64,000 nucleotides of DNA, taken from positions 1,302,001 through 1,366,000 of the forward strand of contig JAOTRX010000002.1 of assembly GCA_030247675.1 (NCBI GenBank). Direction: 5' to 3'. A program made the position numbers and the translations under genes. Source of the stretch: Desulforhopalus sp. GTDB lineage: Bacteria > Desulfobacterota > Desulfobulbia > Desulfobulbales > Desulfocapsaceae. Positions 28,960-37,332 of this stretch are shown here, piece after piece. Position 1 is the first letter of the stretch; every line of letters starts with the position of its first letter. The notes under the pieces are model-generated. The model saw only the letters and a program-made list of their open reading frames with translations, made no database searches and had not been told where the DNA came from.

Positions 28960-29700
28960 ATGAAAAAAGTTCTGTTGCTGTTCTTGCTCACTGCCCTTGT
29001 CGCGCCTGGATCAGTGCCGGCAGGCGAGACCATTGTGTACGGTTATGACGAAGACTACCCGCCCTGGGAAAAAAACACGGCAGGGGCGGCGACTGGAATC
29101 AATATCGATATCATGAGGATTGTTGCCGGGAAACTCGGCATGGAGGTTCGCTTTGCGTCCTATCCATTCAAACGTATCCTCGCCCTGTTGAGGACCGGCG
29201 ACATCGATATGGCCGGCGGACTTGAGAAAAAACCGGAACGGGAAGCATTTGCCGATTTTCTCCTGCCGGCGTATCAACAAACCAGGAAAGTTTTTCTGAT
29301 GAAAAAAGGTTCCACCCTGCTCCTGGAAAAATACGCCGATCTATATGGTCTCAAGGTCGGCCTGCGCAGTGGCACCAAGCACTTCGAGCCCTTCGACTCA
29401 GATCCAGCTATCGTCAAGGTGGAGGCGGACTCGGTCGATGAACTTTTTAAAATGCTGCTCTTTGGCCGCTACGATGTCGCCATCGGCGGCAATATCCAGT
29501 TGCTTTATGCCGCCAAGGCAAGCGGCTATGCCGACAAGATTCAGGTCGCCGATTACCGGGTCGACATGGGCGCCGGCGGGCAGTTCGTGCTTTCGCACAA
29601 GTCGGCCTTCATCCAGCGTAAGGCCGAGTTCGAGGCGGTTCTGCTCGACATGTTTACCAGCGGGCAGATCGATGCAATCATAACCTCGTATCTCCAGTGA
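28960..29700 (+). CDS. Solute-binding protein (SBP_bac_3 type)
   Basis: 246 residues with a signal peptide (MKKVLLLFLLTALVAPG, cut near PAG). The mature part is a two-lobe family 3 binding protein: VYGYDEDYPPWE, GINIDIMRIVAGKLGMEVRF, LRTGDIDMAGGL, then a second lobe with KVGLRSGTKHFEPF and YDVAIGGN. No ABC permease or ATPase gene adjoins it. A similar fold forms the sensor domain of the hybrid kinase at 34618, so it could serve in sensing rather than uptake. Confidence 0.82.
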   Translation: MKKVLLLFLLTALVAPGSVPAGETIVYGYDEDYPPWEKNTAGAATGINIDIMRIVAGKLGMEVRFASYPFKRILALLRTGDIDMAGGLEKKPEREAFADFLLPAYQQTRKVFLMKKGSTLLLEKYADLYGLKVGLRSGTKHFEPFDSDPAIVKVEADSVDELFKMLLFGRYDVAIGGNIQLLYAAKASGYADKIQVADYRVDMGAGGQFVLSHKSAFIQRKAEFEAVLLDMFTSGQIDAIITSYLQ

Positions 29701-29793
29701 GGGGGGCTCCCCGGCAGACGTATAAGAGCATCGCCCCTTCCGCAATGCAATAACCTTCCAGGTCCTTCCGCCAGGCGGGAAAGAGTTCACGAA

Positions 29794-30753
29794 ATGAATA
29801 CGGCTTCCAGCCAACACCCGCAAAAAGGCGTACTTCTTTGTATCCTGGCGCTGGTCCTGTTCGCCTGCATGGATTGCACCATCAAGTACTTGGCAATGCG
29901 CTACAATGTGCCGCTGGTCGTGGCGATACGCTATATTGTCCATTGTCTGCTGATGATCGTGGTGCTGGCGCCCAGCCGGAGCAGGCAGCTCATCGAGACG
30001 AAGCGGACCGGGCTGGTGCTGGTGCGCGCCTTGTGTCTGGTGTTTGCCTCGCTGTTTCTCGGCTTGGCCCTGCAGCGTATGCCGCTCGCCGAGACTACGG
30101 CCATCGTCTTTCTCGCGCCGATGCTGGTGGTGCTCGTGGCCGGGCGGGTACTCGGCGAACAGATCGGCGTTCTCGGGTGGGTGGCGGCCATCGGTGGTTT
30201 TGCCGGGGTGTTGCTGATCGTCCGGCCGGGCAGTGGTCTTGATGCCCTCGGTGTCGTCTGTGCCCTGGGTATGGTGACCGCCCTGGCCGTTTATCAACTG
30301 CTGTCGCGGGTTCTTGCCAGGACCGAACGAACGGTTGCCCTGCTGTTTTATTCTGCCCTGGCCGGTGTGGTCTGCTTTGGCGTCGTCTTGCCCTGGTATT
30401 GGGAAGGGCAGGCGCCAACGGTCTGGCAGGTAATTTTATTCGTTAGTACGGGGATAAACGGAGGACTCGGCCACTTTCTGTTCACGGCGGCCTATCGCCA
30501 TGCCTCGGCCTCCCTGTTGGCCCCCATTACCTATCTGCAACTGCTCTTTGCGGTGTTCCTGAGCTGGATGGTCTTCGACCATGTGCCCGATTCTCTCAGT
30601 ATTCTGGGGATGTGCGTGGTAGCTGCCTCCGGAGTGATGATTGCCCTCAAATCCCGATTTCCGGGGGCGCAGATGTCGCTTGGCGCCCTGGTTGATGCCT
30701 GGTCGTCTCTTGGGATTATAAAGAAAATACGGATGCTTATAAAAAGACGCTAG
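29794..30753 (+). CDS. EamA/DMT family transporter
   Basis: 319 residues with about ten hydrophobic helices arranged as two EamA repeats (ETTAIVFLAPMLVVLVAGRVLGEQIG in the first, SASLLAPITYLQLLFAVFLSWMVF in the second). Inner-membrane exporter or exchanger of small metabolites; substrate cannot be read from sequence. Faces the histidine kinase gene convergently. Confidence 0.88.
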   Translation: MNTASSQHPQKGVLLCILALVLFACMDCTIKYLAMRYNVPLVVAIRYIVHCLLMIVVLAPSRSRQLIETKRTGLVLVRALCLVFASLFLGLALQRMPLAETTAIVFLAPMLVVLVAGRVLGEQIGVLGWVAAIGGFAGVLLIVRPGSGLDALGVVCALGMVTALAVYQLLSRVLARTERTVALLFYSALAGVVCFGVVLPWYWEGQAPTVWQVILFVSTGINGGLGHFLFTAAYRHASASLLAPITYLQLLFAVFLSWMVFDHVPDSLSILGMCVVAASGVMIALKSRFPGAQMSLGALVDAWSSLGIIKKIRMLIKRR

Positions 30754-30759
30754 CCATTT

Positions 30760-30791
30760 GCAGCTGACTGGCACTTCTATTGGTCAGCTGC
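30760..30791. terminator. 9-bp inverted repeat between convergent genes
   Basis: GCAGCTGAC (30760-30768) pairs perfectly with GTCAGCTGC (30783-30791), between the stops of the EamA transporter and the histidine kinase. Lacks a clean T tract; a bidirectional stop signal is likely from position. Confidence 0.45.
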
Positions 30792-30807
30792 TTGTCAAGG
30801 GCACAAC

Positions 30808-33120
30808 TCACGCCCCCATCGCTTTTGCCAGGGCCTCCTTGAGTGTTGCGACCTTGTAGGGTTTGTGCAGAAAAACCTGGGGCATCTCAGGGTGATCGCC
30901 GGCAATCGCCTGTGCCTCATCGTAACCGCTGGTCAGTATCACCGGGATGTTGGGGCGGATTTGCCGCAAGGCGGTCAGGGTTTCCCAGCCGTTCATCCGC
31001 GGCATGGTCAAGTCAGACAAAACAATTTTGATTTCCGACCCTTGCTTGAGGAATATCTCCACCGCCTCGACACCGTCCTTTGCCTGATAAACCTCGAAGC
31101 CGAGCCGTCTGAGCATGGCCGAGGCTACGTCGCGCATCATCTCCTCGTCATCGACCAGCAGCACTGCCCCGCCTTCCTTGATCTCTTTTGTCTGCGTTTC
31201 CTCTGGCGGGGTAACAGCCGGAATCGTTGGTGTTTCCTTCTGGGCTATCATTTCCTTTGAAAGTGGCAAGAACACACGAAAGCGGCTCCCCTGACCGATC
31301 TTGCTCTCGACTGCCACGGCGCCGTCATAGGCTTTAACTATCCCCAGAACCACTGCCAGGCCGAGGCCCCGGCCCGTGAATTTGTGGGAGAAAAAAGGAT
31401 CAAAAAGTTTCTCGATATCCTCTTCAGCAATCCCACAGCCGCTGTCCCAGACTTCTAAACAGGCATAACTGCCATCCTGCGGTTGCCAATCTATCGGGAG
31501 GCGCTGCACAACGGGGATCTCTCCAGGAGAAATGGTTTTCACCGAGATCCCGATAGCCCCATGATTGCCAGCGACCGCCTCCCTGGCATTGGTGACGAGA
31601 TTGGTGAGAATCTGCTGGATCTGATTGTGATCGGCATTAATAATTGGGCCAATTTCCGGTAAGTCGGCTGTCAGCTTGAAAGTTTTAGTAGCCGCAGCCT
31701 CAAGCAGCGGCAAGTTTTGCCGGCAGACTTCAGAGAGGTTCAAGGCGACAAGTTTGCCGGTGGCCTTGCCGAGATAGGTGAGCATCAAGCCGCTTACTTC
31801 AGCCGCCTTACGGGCGCCCTGCATGGCTGCACTCATAAAGTGAGCCTGGTTTTCATCTCGGGGCTCATCCTGAGTGGCCAACTCCAGGTTGCCGATGACG
31901 ACGCCGAGCTGGTTGTTGAAGTGATGGGCAATCGCCCCGGCCATGCGGTGCAGGCTGTTGGCTTTTTGTAGTTGTTGCTGCTGCCATTGCCATTTTCGTT
32001 TTTCCTCCTCAAGTCTCTTCCGCTCTGCCAATTCGTTCTGCATGGCCTGGTAGAGTTCGGCATTCTCAAGGGCCAAAGAAACCTGCTCGGCAAAGAGCAC
32101 GGTGATTTGCGAGATGTCGGAATTGTCGGCAATGGCCGAATAGCGAAAGGCAAAGAGGATTCCCAGAATACGATCTTTGCAATGCACCAGAATTGCTTGA
32201 AATGCCTTGAATGGTGAGAAATTCAGAGGATCCATGGAAAGCTGCCGAAAGGTTGTAGCCATGTCAGCGGTGCTGTACATCTCGCTCTCGGAAAACAGCG
32301 AAGATTCGGCCATCTGCCGTGCAAGCAGGCCAATTGTCGTAGCGCAGGATGGGCTGAGGCCGGTTTGTGCCGCGCAGGAAAATTGACCAAGGGGATCGCG
32401 AAGAATTATTGCGGCGGCATCAGCACTGACGATAACAGGAAACGTTTTTACCGCCTCGGCGGCAACTGCCTGTAAGTCAAGATGCCTGTTGATCTCGCGA
32501 CTGCTTCGGACGAGTTTCTCGAATTGGAGACTTCGTTGCGCCTCGGTAAGGGTTCGACCGATGCGGTAGGCCATGGTCTTTAATAACCCAAGATCGGCAT
32601 CGGAAAAGGGCTCGGGACGGCAACGGGCAAGAATCAGTGCCCCGTGGACCGAATGGGTGCCATGAACAGGCAGGCCGATAATTGACTCAGCACCTACATC
32701 AAGAAGCTGGCTATCCACTTTCCTGGCTGAGTCGAAAATTTCCATTCGGATCGGTAAACCGGTTTGCAGCAGGAGCCGGATCAAGCTGCTGTCTTCGTCG
32801 GAAAAAGGCAGGCCGGCGATATCTTCCGGCAAACCGATCGCCGCCAGGGGGGAAAATCTTCCCGTACCAACCGGATCGAGAAGAACAACGACATCTGCTA
32901 AAAACAACTCGGAAAGCGTCGACAGACACCGATCAAGTAGAAGGTGTAATGGTCCGGAATCATTGAGAATGGTGATGAGGCGGGTGAGACGGGTAGTGTC
33001 ACGGACTGCTTCTCGGGCAGCCTGCAGGGCCGTTTCCCGGGAGGCGCGCAATTGGCAAAGACCGTCGGTATCGCTCGGGGGTGGAATCTTTTTCTGATTA
33101 TCGTTAAAGGCTTGTTGCAT
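30808..33120 (-). CDS. GAF-GAF hybrid histidine kinase with C-terminal receiver
   Basis: 770 residues and no membrane segment, so a cytoplasmic sensor. Two GAF domains (about 50-195 and 205-355), a coiled linker, a HisKA box AIAHHFNNQLG with the probable phospho-His399 (the usual AHDFNN is AHHFNN here), an ATPase domain with GCGIAEEDIEKLFDPFF and GRGLGLAVV, and a receiver domain (about 655-768) with phospho-Asp in VLSDLTMPRMNG. It lies 53 bp downstream of the FIST gene on the same strand, so FIST and kinase probably form one sensory operon. Confidence 0.92.
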   Translation of the reverse strand: MQQAFNDNQKKIPPPSDTDGLCQLRASRETALQAAREAVRDTTRLTRLITILNDSGPLHLLLDRCLSTLSELFLADVVVLLDPVGTGRFSPLAAIGLPEDIAGLPFSDEDSSLIRLLLQTGLPIRMEIFDSARKVDSQLLDVGAESIIGLPVHGTHSVHGALILARCRPEPFSDADLGLLKTMAYRIGRTLTEAQRSLQFEKLVRSSREINRHLDLQAVAAEAVKTFPVIVSADAAAIILRDPLGQFSCAAQTGLSPSCATTIGLLARQMAESSLFSESEMYSTADMATTFRQLSMDPLNFSPFKAFQAILVHCKDRILGILFAFRYSAIADNSDISQITVLFAEQVSLALENAELYQAMQNELAERKRLEEEKRKWQWQQQQLQKANSLHRMAGAIAHHFNNQLGVVIGNLELATQDEPRDENQAHFMSAAMQGARKAAEVSGLMLTYLGKATGKLVALNLSEVCRQNLPLLEAAATKTFKLTADLPEIGPIINADHNQIQQILTNLVTNAREAVAGNHGAIGISVKTISPGEIPVVQRLPIDWQPQDGSYACLEVWDSGCGIAEEDIEKLFDPFFSHKFTGRGLGLAVVLGIVKAYDGAVAVESKIGQGSRFRVFLPLSKEMIAQKETPTIPAVTPPEETQTKEIKEGGAVLLVDDEEMMRDVASAMLRRLGFEVYQAKDGVEAVEIFLKQGSEIKIVLSDLTMPRMNGWETLTALRQIRPNIPVILTSGYDEAQAIAGDHPEMPQVFLHKPYKVATLKEALAKAMGA

Positions 33121-33173
33121 CTTTCGTCCATTATGGCGACTCTACCCTCAGGCACAAAGGGATAGCATTGGAA

Positions 33174-34340
33174 TTAGAGGGCAAGAGCGGTCAGCGTGGC
33201 ATTGTGTGTCCCCAGTACGCCTGCGGTTCGGGCAAATTCACCGCAGCAATAGAAGCCAAAGGTCGGTGTTTCGCCTGCAGCCGCCTGCAGCCGCCGGCAT
33301 TCTTCGACAGTCCGGGGACCAAAGATGACCGCCCTTGCGGCACAACTGAAAATAAGTAAGACACCCGCTTCCCGGTAGCCGGCAAGTGCCTCAACAGCCA
33401 CCTCTCTGGCAACATCAAGCAGGTCGTCAGTGGTACTGCTCATGACTTGCACGGCGCTGCCGACTGGCGGGATACAACCCTGGATTCTCAGAGCGCCCTG
33501 CTCATTCTTTGAGCGGGCGACGCGGATGATCGTTCTTCCATCCGGCTGGAGAAGGCCGAAGGGATGGTTGATGGATGTTGCCCAAAAATTTTCATAACTG
33601 AGCTGCCCCGGAGGAATGCCAAGTTGTTCCTCGTAGGCAATGGCGGCCGGACGTCCGCCCAGCTCGATGATCTCTGTGCCTTCGGCGCGGGTGACAAGCA
33701 TGGGGATGCCAACCGGTTGCCAGCCGTGCCGGGTCACCACCGGCAAGGGGCGATCGCTGGCAATCCACAGGGCTACTGCTCCTCCGGAAATGACCTGATC
33801 ATTGTGGAACACGAAGGTTTCCTTGAATTTCAATTCATCGCCGGCAGCCCCGCCGGTAAGTGAGACCTTGGGTCCGGTGATGCGGTACACTCCCTGCACC
33901 AGTTCCTGAAGATCCCCGGCAAGACAATCAACGAGTAAAAGAATTGCGGCATGCGGGCTGGGACCCGCTTCCGCCCTGCTCGCCCGGGCGATGGCCTGGC
34001 CGATTTGGTCAAGGTTGCCCTTGATGCCCTCGGCTGAGGCCAGGCCAAAGCGGTATGGTCCGGCGGTCATGGCAAGGACGCTGACACCACCGCCGAATCC
34101 CATATGCTGTCCGTGCATAATCTGACCGGAACCGGTTGCCCCGACGAGAGGGGTTGCCCCGGTGACGGAACGAATCCCCTTGATCAGCGCCTCCATATCG
34201 TAGCGGGGAGTGGTGAAGACCATGATGAGTGCGGCAGTTTCCCCGGCAAGACCGGCTAGCGCTGTCGTTGCGGCGTCACGGCCGGCCGCAAATGCGTCTT
34301 TGAGATCCTTGCTGCAGCCTATACCTGTTCTGATTTTCAT
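33174..34340 (-). CDS. FIST domain sensor protein
   Basis: 388 residues with a FIST N-terminal domain (MVFTTPRYDMEALIKGIRSV, LVGATGSGQI, LTGGAAGDELKF) and FIST C-terminal domain (GQLSYENFWATSINHPFGL, GFYCCGEFARTAG). FIST modules are predicted to bind small ligands such as amino acids and are usually paired with kinases or chemoreceptors, which fits the GAF kinase just downstream. No output domain of its own, so it probably works by protein contact. Confidence 0.88.
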   Translation of the reverse strand: MKIRTGIGCSKDLKDAFAAGRDAATTALAGLAGETAALIMVFTTPRYDMEALIKGIRSVTGATPLVGATGSGQIMHGQHMGFGGGVSVLAMTAGPYRFGLASAEGIKGNLDQIGQAIARASRAEAGPSPHAAILLLVDCLAGDLQELVQGVYRITGPKVSLTGGAAGDELKFKETFVFHNDQVISGGAVALWIASDRPLPVVTRHGWQPVGIPMLVTRAEGTEIIELGGRPAAIAYEEQLGIPPGQLSYENFWATSINHPFGLLQPDGRTIIRVARSKNEQGALRIQGCIPPVGSAVQVMSSTTDDLLDVAREVAVEALAGYREAGVLLIFSCAARAVIFGPRTVEECRRLQAAAGETPTFGFYCCGEFARTAGVLGTHNATLTALAL

Positions 34341-34617
34341 CGGCGGTTCACCTCGGGGTGATCATTGGCAGTGGTTTTCTTTCAGTAATTTGGGTTTATC
34401 AGATACTCTTCAAAATATTCTATCACAAAAGCAGGATTGATTCTTGGTGCTATTGTTGAGATCGGTACAAGAAAAATCAAGGTGGGATTGAAATGCCCGG
34501 CGAGTTTGACATTGTTTGATCTGATCTGATAGGATTTTAGACTTGATGAGGGCAAGTACCTCTGCCAGGGGCCGGTTGCCGGCCGAGGTTAAAGCTTCTC
34601 AAGGTTGTGAGGGAACC

Positions 34618-37242
34618 ATGGTAAGGCTACGTAAACACATGGTATTCATCAGCAGAAGAATTCGGGAAAAGACGGCCCGGTCGTTTGCTCTGCGGTGGTT
34701 GCTGGCGGCGGCTGTATCTGTTGCCTTGTTGCCATGCCAGGGCGCTGCAGCCAGTCCGGCGGAGCTGGTCGAACCCAACCAAGCCTTTGAACTAACCGAA
34801 GAAGAGGTTCTCTTCATCAACTCCCTGCAGCCACTCAGGGTAATGGTTGATGATAATTTCGTTCCGCTCTCCACCTACGACGAAAAGCAAAACGCCTACC
34901 GTGGCATAAGTGTCGACCTCTTCCAGCACATCGCCGGGAGAATGGGACTCCAATATAAGTTTTTGCGAGATCCGAAGCTCACCTGGGCGGATAAGGAGGA
35001 GTTGTTAAAGAGCGGCAAGATCGACCTGCTGATGCCGGTCAGTTTCACGCCTCCTCGGGCTTTGGCCGGTATCTTTACTGCCGGTTTTTATGACAGTTAT
35101 TACGGCGCAATCGCCAGGAATTCGCAGCCGATACACATCAAAAACTCGTATGACCTCGCCAGCTACAGGCTTGGGGTGACGAGGGCGAGCGCCATCTTAT
35201 CCTTCATCCAGCCATTTGTGCCTGCGGCCAATATTGTAACATTCGACAGCCAGGAAGCCATGTACCAGGCGGTGAGAAAAGGCGACATCGATGTTGCCTT
35301 ACAGAATGAAAATGTCTTCCGGGAAGACCGCTTTAATTTGGGATTTATTGATCTCCAGGTATTTCACACCCTTGTCGAGTCGCCGCGGAACTATAGCTAT
35401 TATCTGAGTAAAACTGAAGGCTTTGACCGATTGGCGGCAATTATTGACCGCTATCTCGCTGGGATCGATGTTAATAGGTTGATTACCTATTATGACAGCC
35501 GCGAAGACGAGCTTATTCAACGCTATACTGAGGAAAAAAACCAAAAGAACATGCTCTTGCTGGGGATTGCCGGCCTGCTCACCCTTCTGGCGATTCTTAC
35601 CGTCTCTTTTTTGTACCATCGCCGGCTTGCCGCACAGCTGAAGGCAAGCATTGAGCAAACACAGCTGCAGCGGGAGGCCTTGCAAAAAAGTGAGAACAAT
35701 CTGAAAAGGGCCATGGAGATTGCCAGGCTGGGGGATTGGGAATATGACGTCGATTCCGATCTCTTTACCTTTACTGATCAATTTTACGCACTCCTACACA
35801 CCACCGCCGAGGCCGCAGGCGGATACACCATGTCTTCCAAGCACTATGCGCAGACCTTTCTGCACCCCGATGAGATGTATATGGTCGGTGTTGAGACGGA
35901 GAAGGCACTAACTACAACCGATGCAAACTACTCGCGCCAGTTGGAGCATCGCATTATTTGCGCCGACGGCGAGATACGGACGATCATCGTCCATATTCGC
36001 ATTGTAAAAGACCAGAATGGCCGTACCGTAAAGTCCTATGGAGCCAATCAGGATGTCACTGAACTCAGACGGGTCGAAAATGAGAACGAACAGCTCCAGA
36101 AACAGCTCCAGCAGGCCCAGAAGATGGAGGCCATCGGTACCCTGGCGGGAGGTATTGCCCACGATTTTAATAATATTCTCGGTGCTATTCTCGGTTATGC
36201 CGAGATGGCTAAAGATGGCAGCCCGGAAGGATCGATGGTTGCCAGCGACATCGATCAAGTTATCAAGGCCAGCACCAGGGCCAAGGATCTGGTCAAACAG
36301 ATCCTTGATTTTAGCCGCCACTCGAATACCGGACGGATTCCCGTGCAGCCAGCCGTCATCATACTTGAAGCGATTAAGATGCTGCGCTCGTCACTGCCGG
36401 CGACTATTGCCATTCACCATGATATTGATCGCGAGGTGGGGTTTATTAAGGCCGACCCGACCCAGATTCACCAGATCTTGATGAATCTCTGTACTAATGC
36501 CTTCCACGCCATGGAAGAAACGGGTGGTACCCTGACCATATCTTTGCGAAAGAGATCCCTTGAGGAGGGTGATTTGCCCGGCGAGTCGCATATTCCACCG
36601 GGAGATTTCCTGGAGATGTCGGTGGAAGACACCGGGGCAGGGATTTCAGCGGAGCTTAAAGAAAAGATATTTGAGCCATATTTTACCACCAAGGAGGTCG
36701 GCAAAGGTACCGGTATGGGGCTTGCCATCATCCATGGCATTGTCACAGGCTATGGCGGTTTTGTAACGTGCCAGAGTCAACCTGGAGAGGGTTCGATTTT
36801 TCGGGTGTTTCTGCCGGTCACCGCCGAGGCTGAACTGCAGGGTTCGGCATTGCCTGAACCGGCCAAACCCGGCAGCGAGCATATACTCTTTGTTGACGAT
36901 GAGGAAGCGCTGGCGAAAATGGGCAAAATTATGTTTGAAAGGCTCGGCTATCGGGTGACCATGCGAACGAGCAGTATTGAGGCACTGGCAACCTTCGCCG
37001 GCGACCCGGATTCTTTTGATCTTGTCATTACCGACCAGACCATGCCCGGCATGATCGGCAGTACTCTGGCCCGGAAGATTCTGCAGATCAAACCCGGCAT
37101 GCCGATTATTTTGTGTACCGGGTACAGCAATCAGATTTCCGAAGAGAAGGCCGGTTCGTTTGGCATCAAAGGCTTCGCCATGAAACCCTTGGCCAAGCAG
37201 GAAATCGCCTTGCTGATTCGCAAGGCCCTTGATGAACGCTAA
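34618..37242 (+). CDS. Hybrid histidine kinase with periplasmic solute-binding sensor domain
   Basis: 874 residues. N-terminal hydrophobic signal/anchor (FALRWLLAAAVSVALLPC), a family 3 solute-binding domain facing the periplasm (FINSLQPLRVMVDDNFVPLS through RLITYYDSRED), a transmembrane helix (MLLLGIAGLLTLLAILTVSFLYH), a PAS domain, HisKA with GGIAHDFNNILGAILGYAEM, an ATPase domain ending in GTGMGLAIIHGI, and a receiver with Asp in LVITDQTMPG. GAGGG lies 4 nt before the ATG at 34618. It should detect a periplasmic ligand in the way of BvgS-like sensors. Confidence 0.92.
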   Translation: MVRLRKHMVFISRRIREKTARSFALRWLLAAAVSVALLPCQGAAASPAELVEPNQAFELTEEEVLFINSLQPLRVMVDDNFVPLSTYDEKQNAYRGISVDLFQHIAGRMGLQYKFLRDPKLTWADKEELLKSGKIDLLMPVSFTPPRALAGIFTAGFYDSYYGAIARNSQPIHIKNSYDLASYRLGVTRASAILSFIQPFVPAANIVTFDSQEAMYQAVRKGDIDVALQNENVFREDRFNLGFIDLQVFHTLVESPRNYSYYLSKTEGFDRLAAIIDRYLAGIDVNRLITYYDSREDELIQRYTEEKNQKNMLLLGIAGLLTLLAILTVSFLYHRRLAAQLKASIEQTQLQREALQKSENNLKRAMEIARLGDWEYDVDSDLFTFTDQFYALLHTTAEAAGGYTMSSKHYAQTFLHPDEMYMVGVETEKALTTTDANYSRQLEHRIICADGEIRTIIVHIRIVKDQNGRTVKSYGANQDVTELRRVENENEQLQKQLQQAQKMEAIGTLAGGIAHDFNNILGAILGYAEMAKDGSPEGSMVASDIDQVIKASTRAKDLVKQILDFSRHSNTGRIPVQPAVIILEAIKMLRSSLPATIAIHHDIDREVGFIKADPTQIHQILMNLCTNAFHAMEETGGTLTISLRKRSLEEGDLPGESHIPPGDFLEMSVEDTGAGISAELKEKIFEPYFTTKEVGKGTGMGLAIIHGIVTGYGGFVTCQSQPGEGSIFRVFLPVTAEAELQGSALPEPAKPGSEHILFVDDEEALAKMGKIMFERLGYRVTMRTSSIEALATFAGDPDSFDLVITDQTMPGMIGSTLARKILQIKPGMPIILCTGYSNQISEEKAGSFGIKGFAMKPLAKQEIALLIRKALDER

Positions 37243-37332
37243 AGGCCCCGCCTTTCCTTGTAAAATCTTTGGTTTTTGCATAGAGTTCAGGAGTAGTCAA
37301 CGAGCGGAGACCGGGAATGATACCGTGGAGAG

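Noticed and set aside
27672..29033. 453-residue open frame on the minus strand
   Set aside because: Covers the DUF362 gene in antisense and the following gap; no ribosome-binding site or motif.
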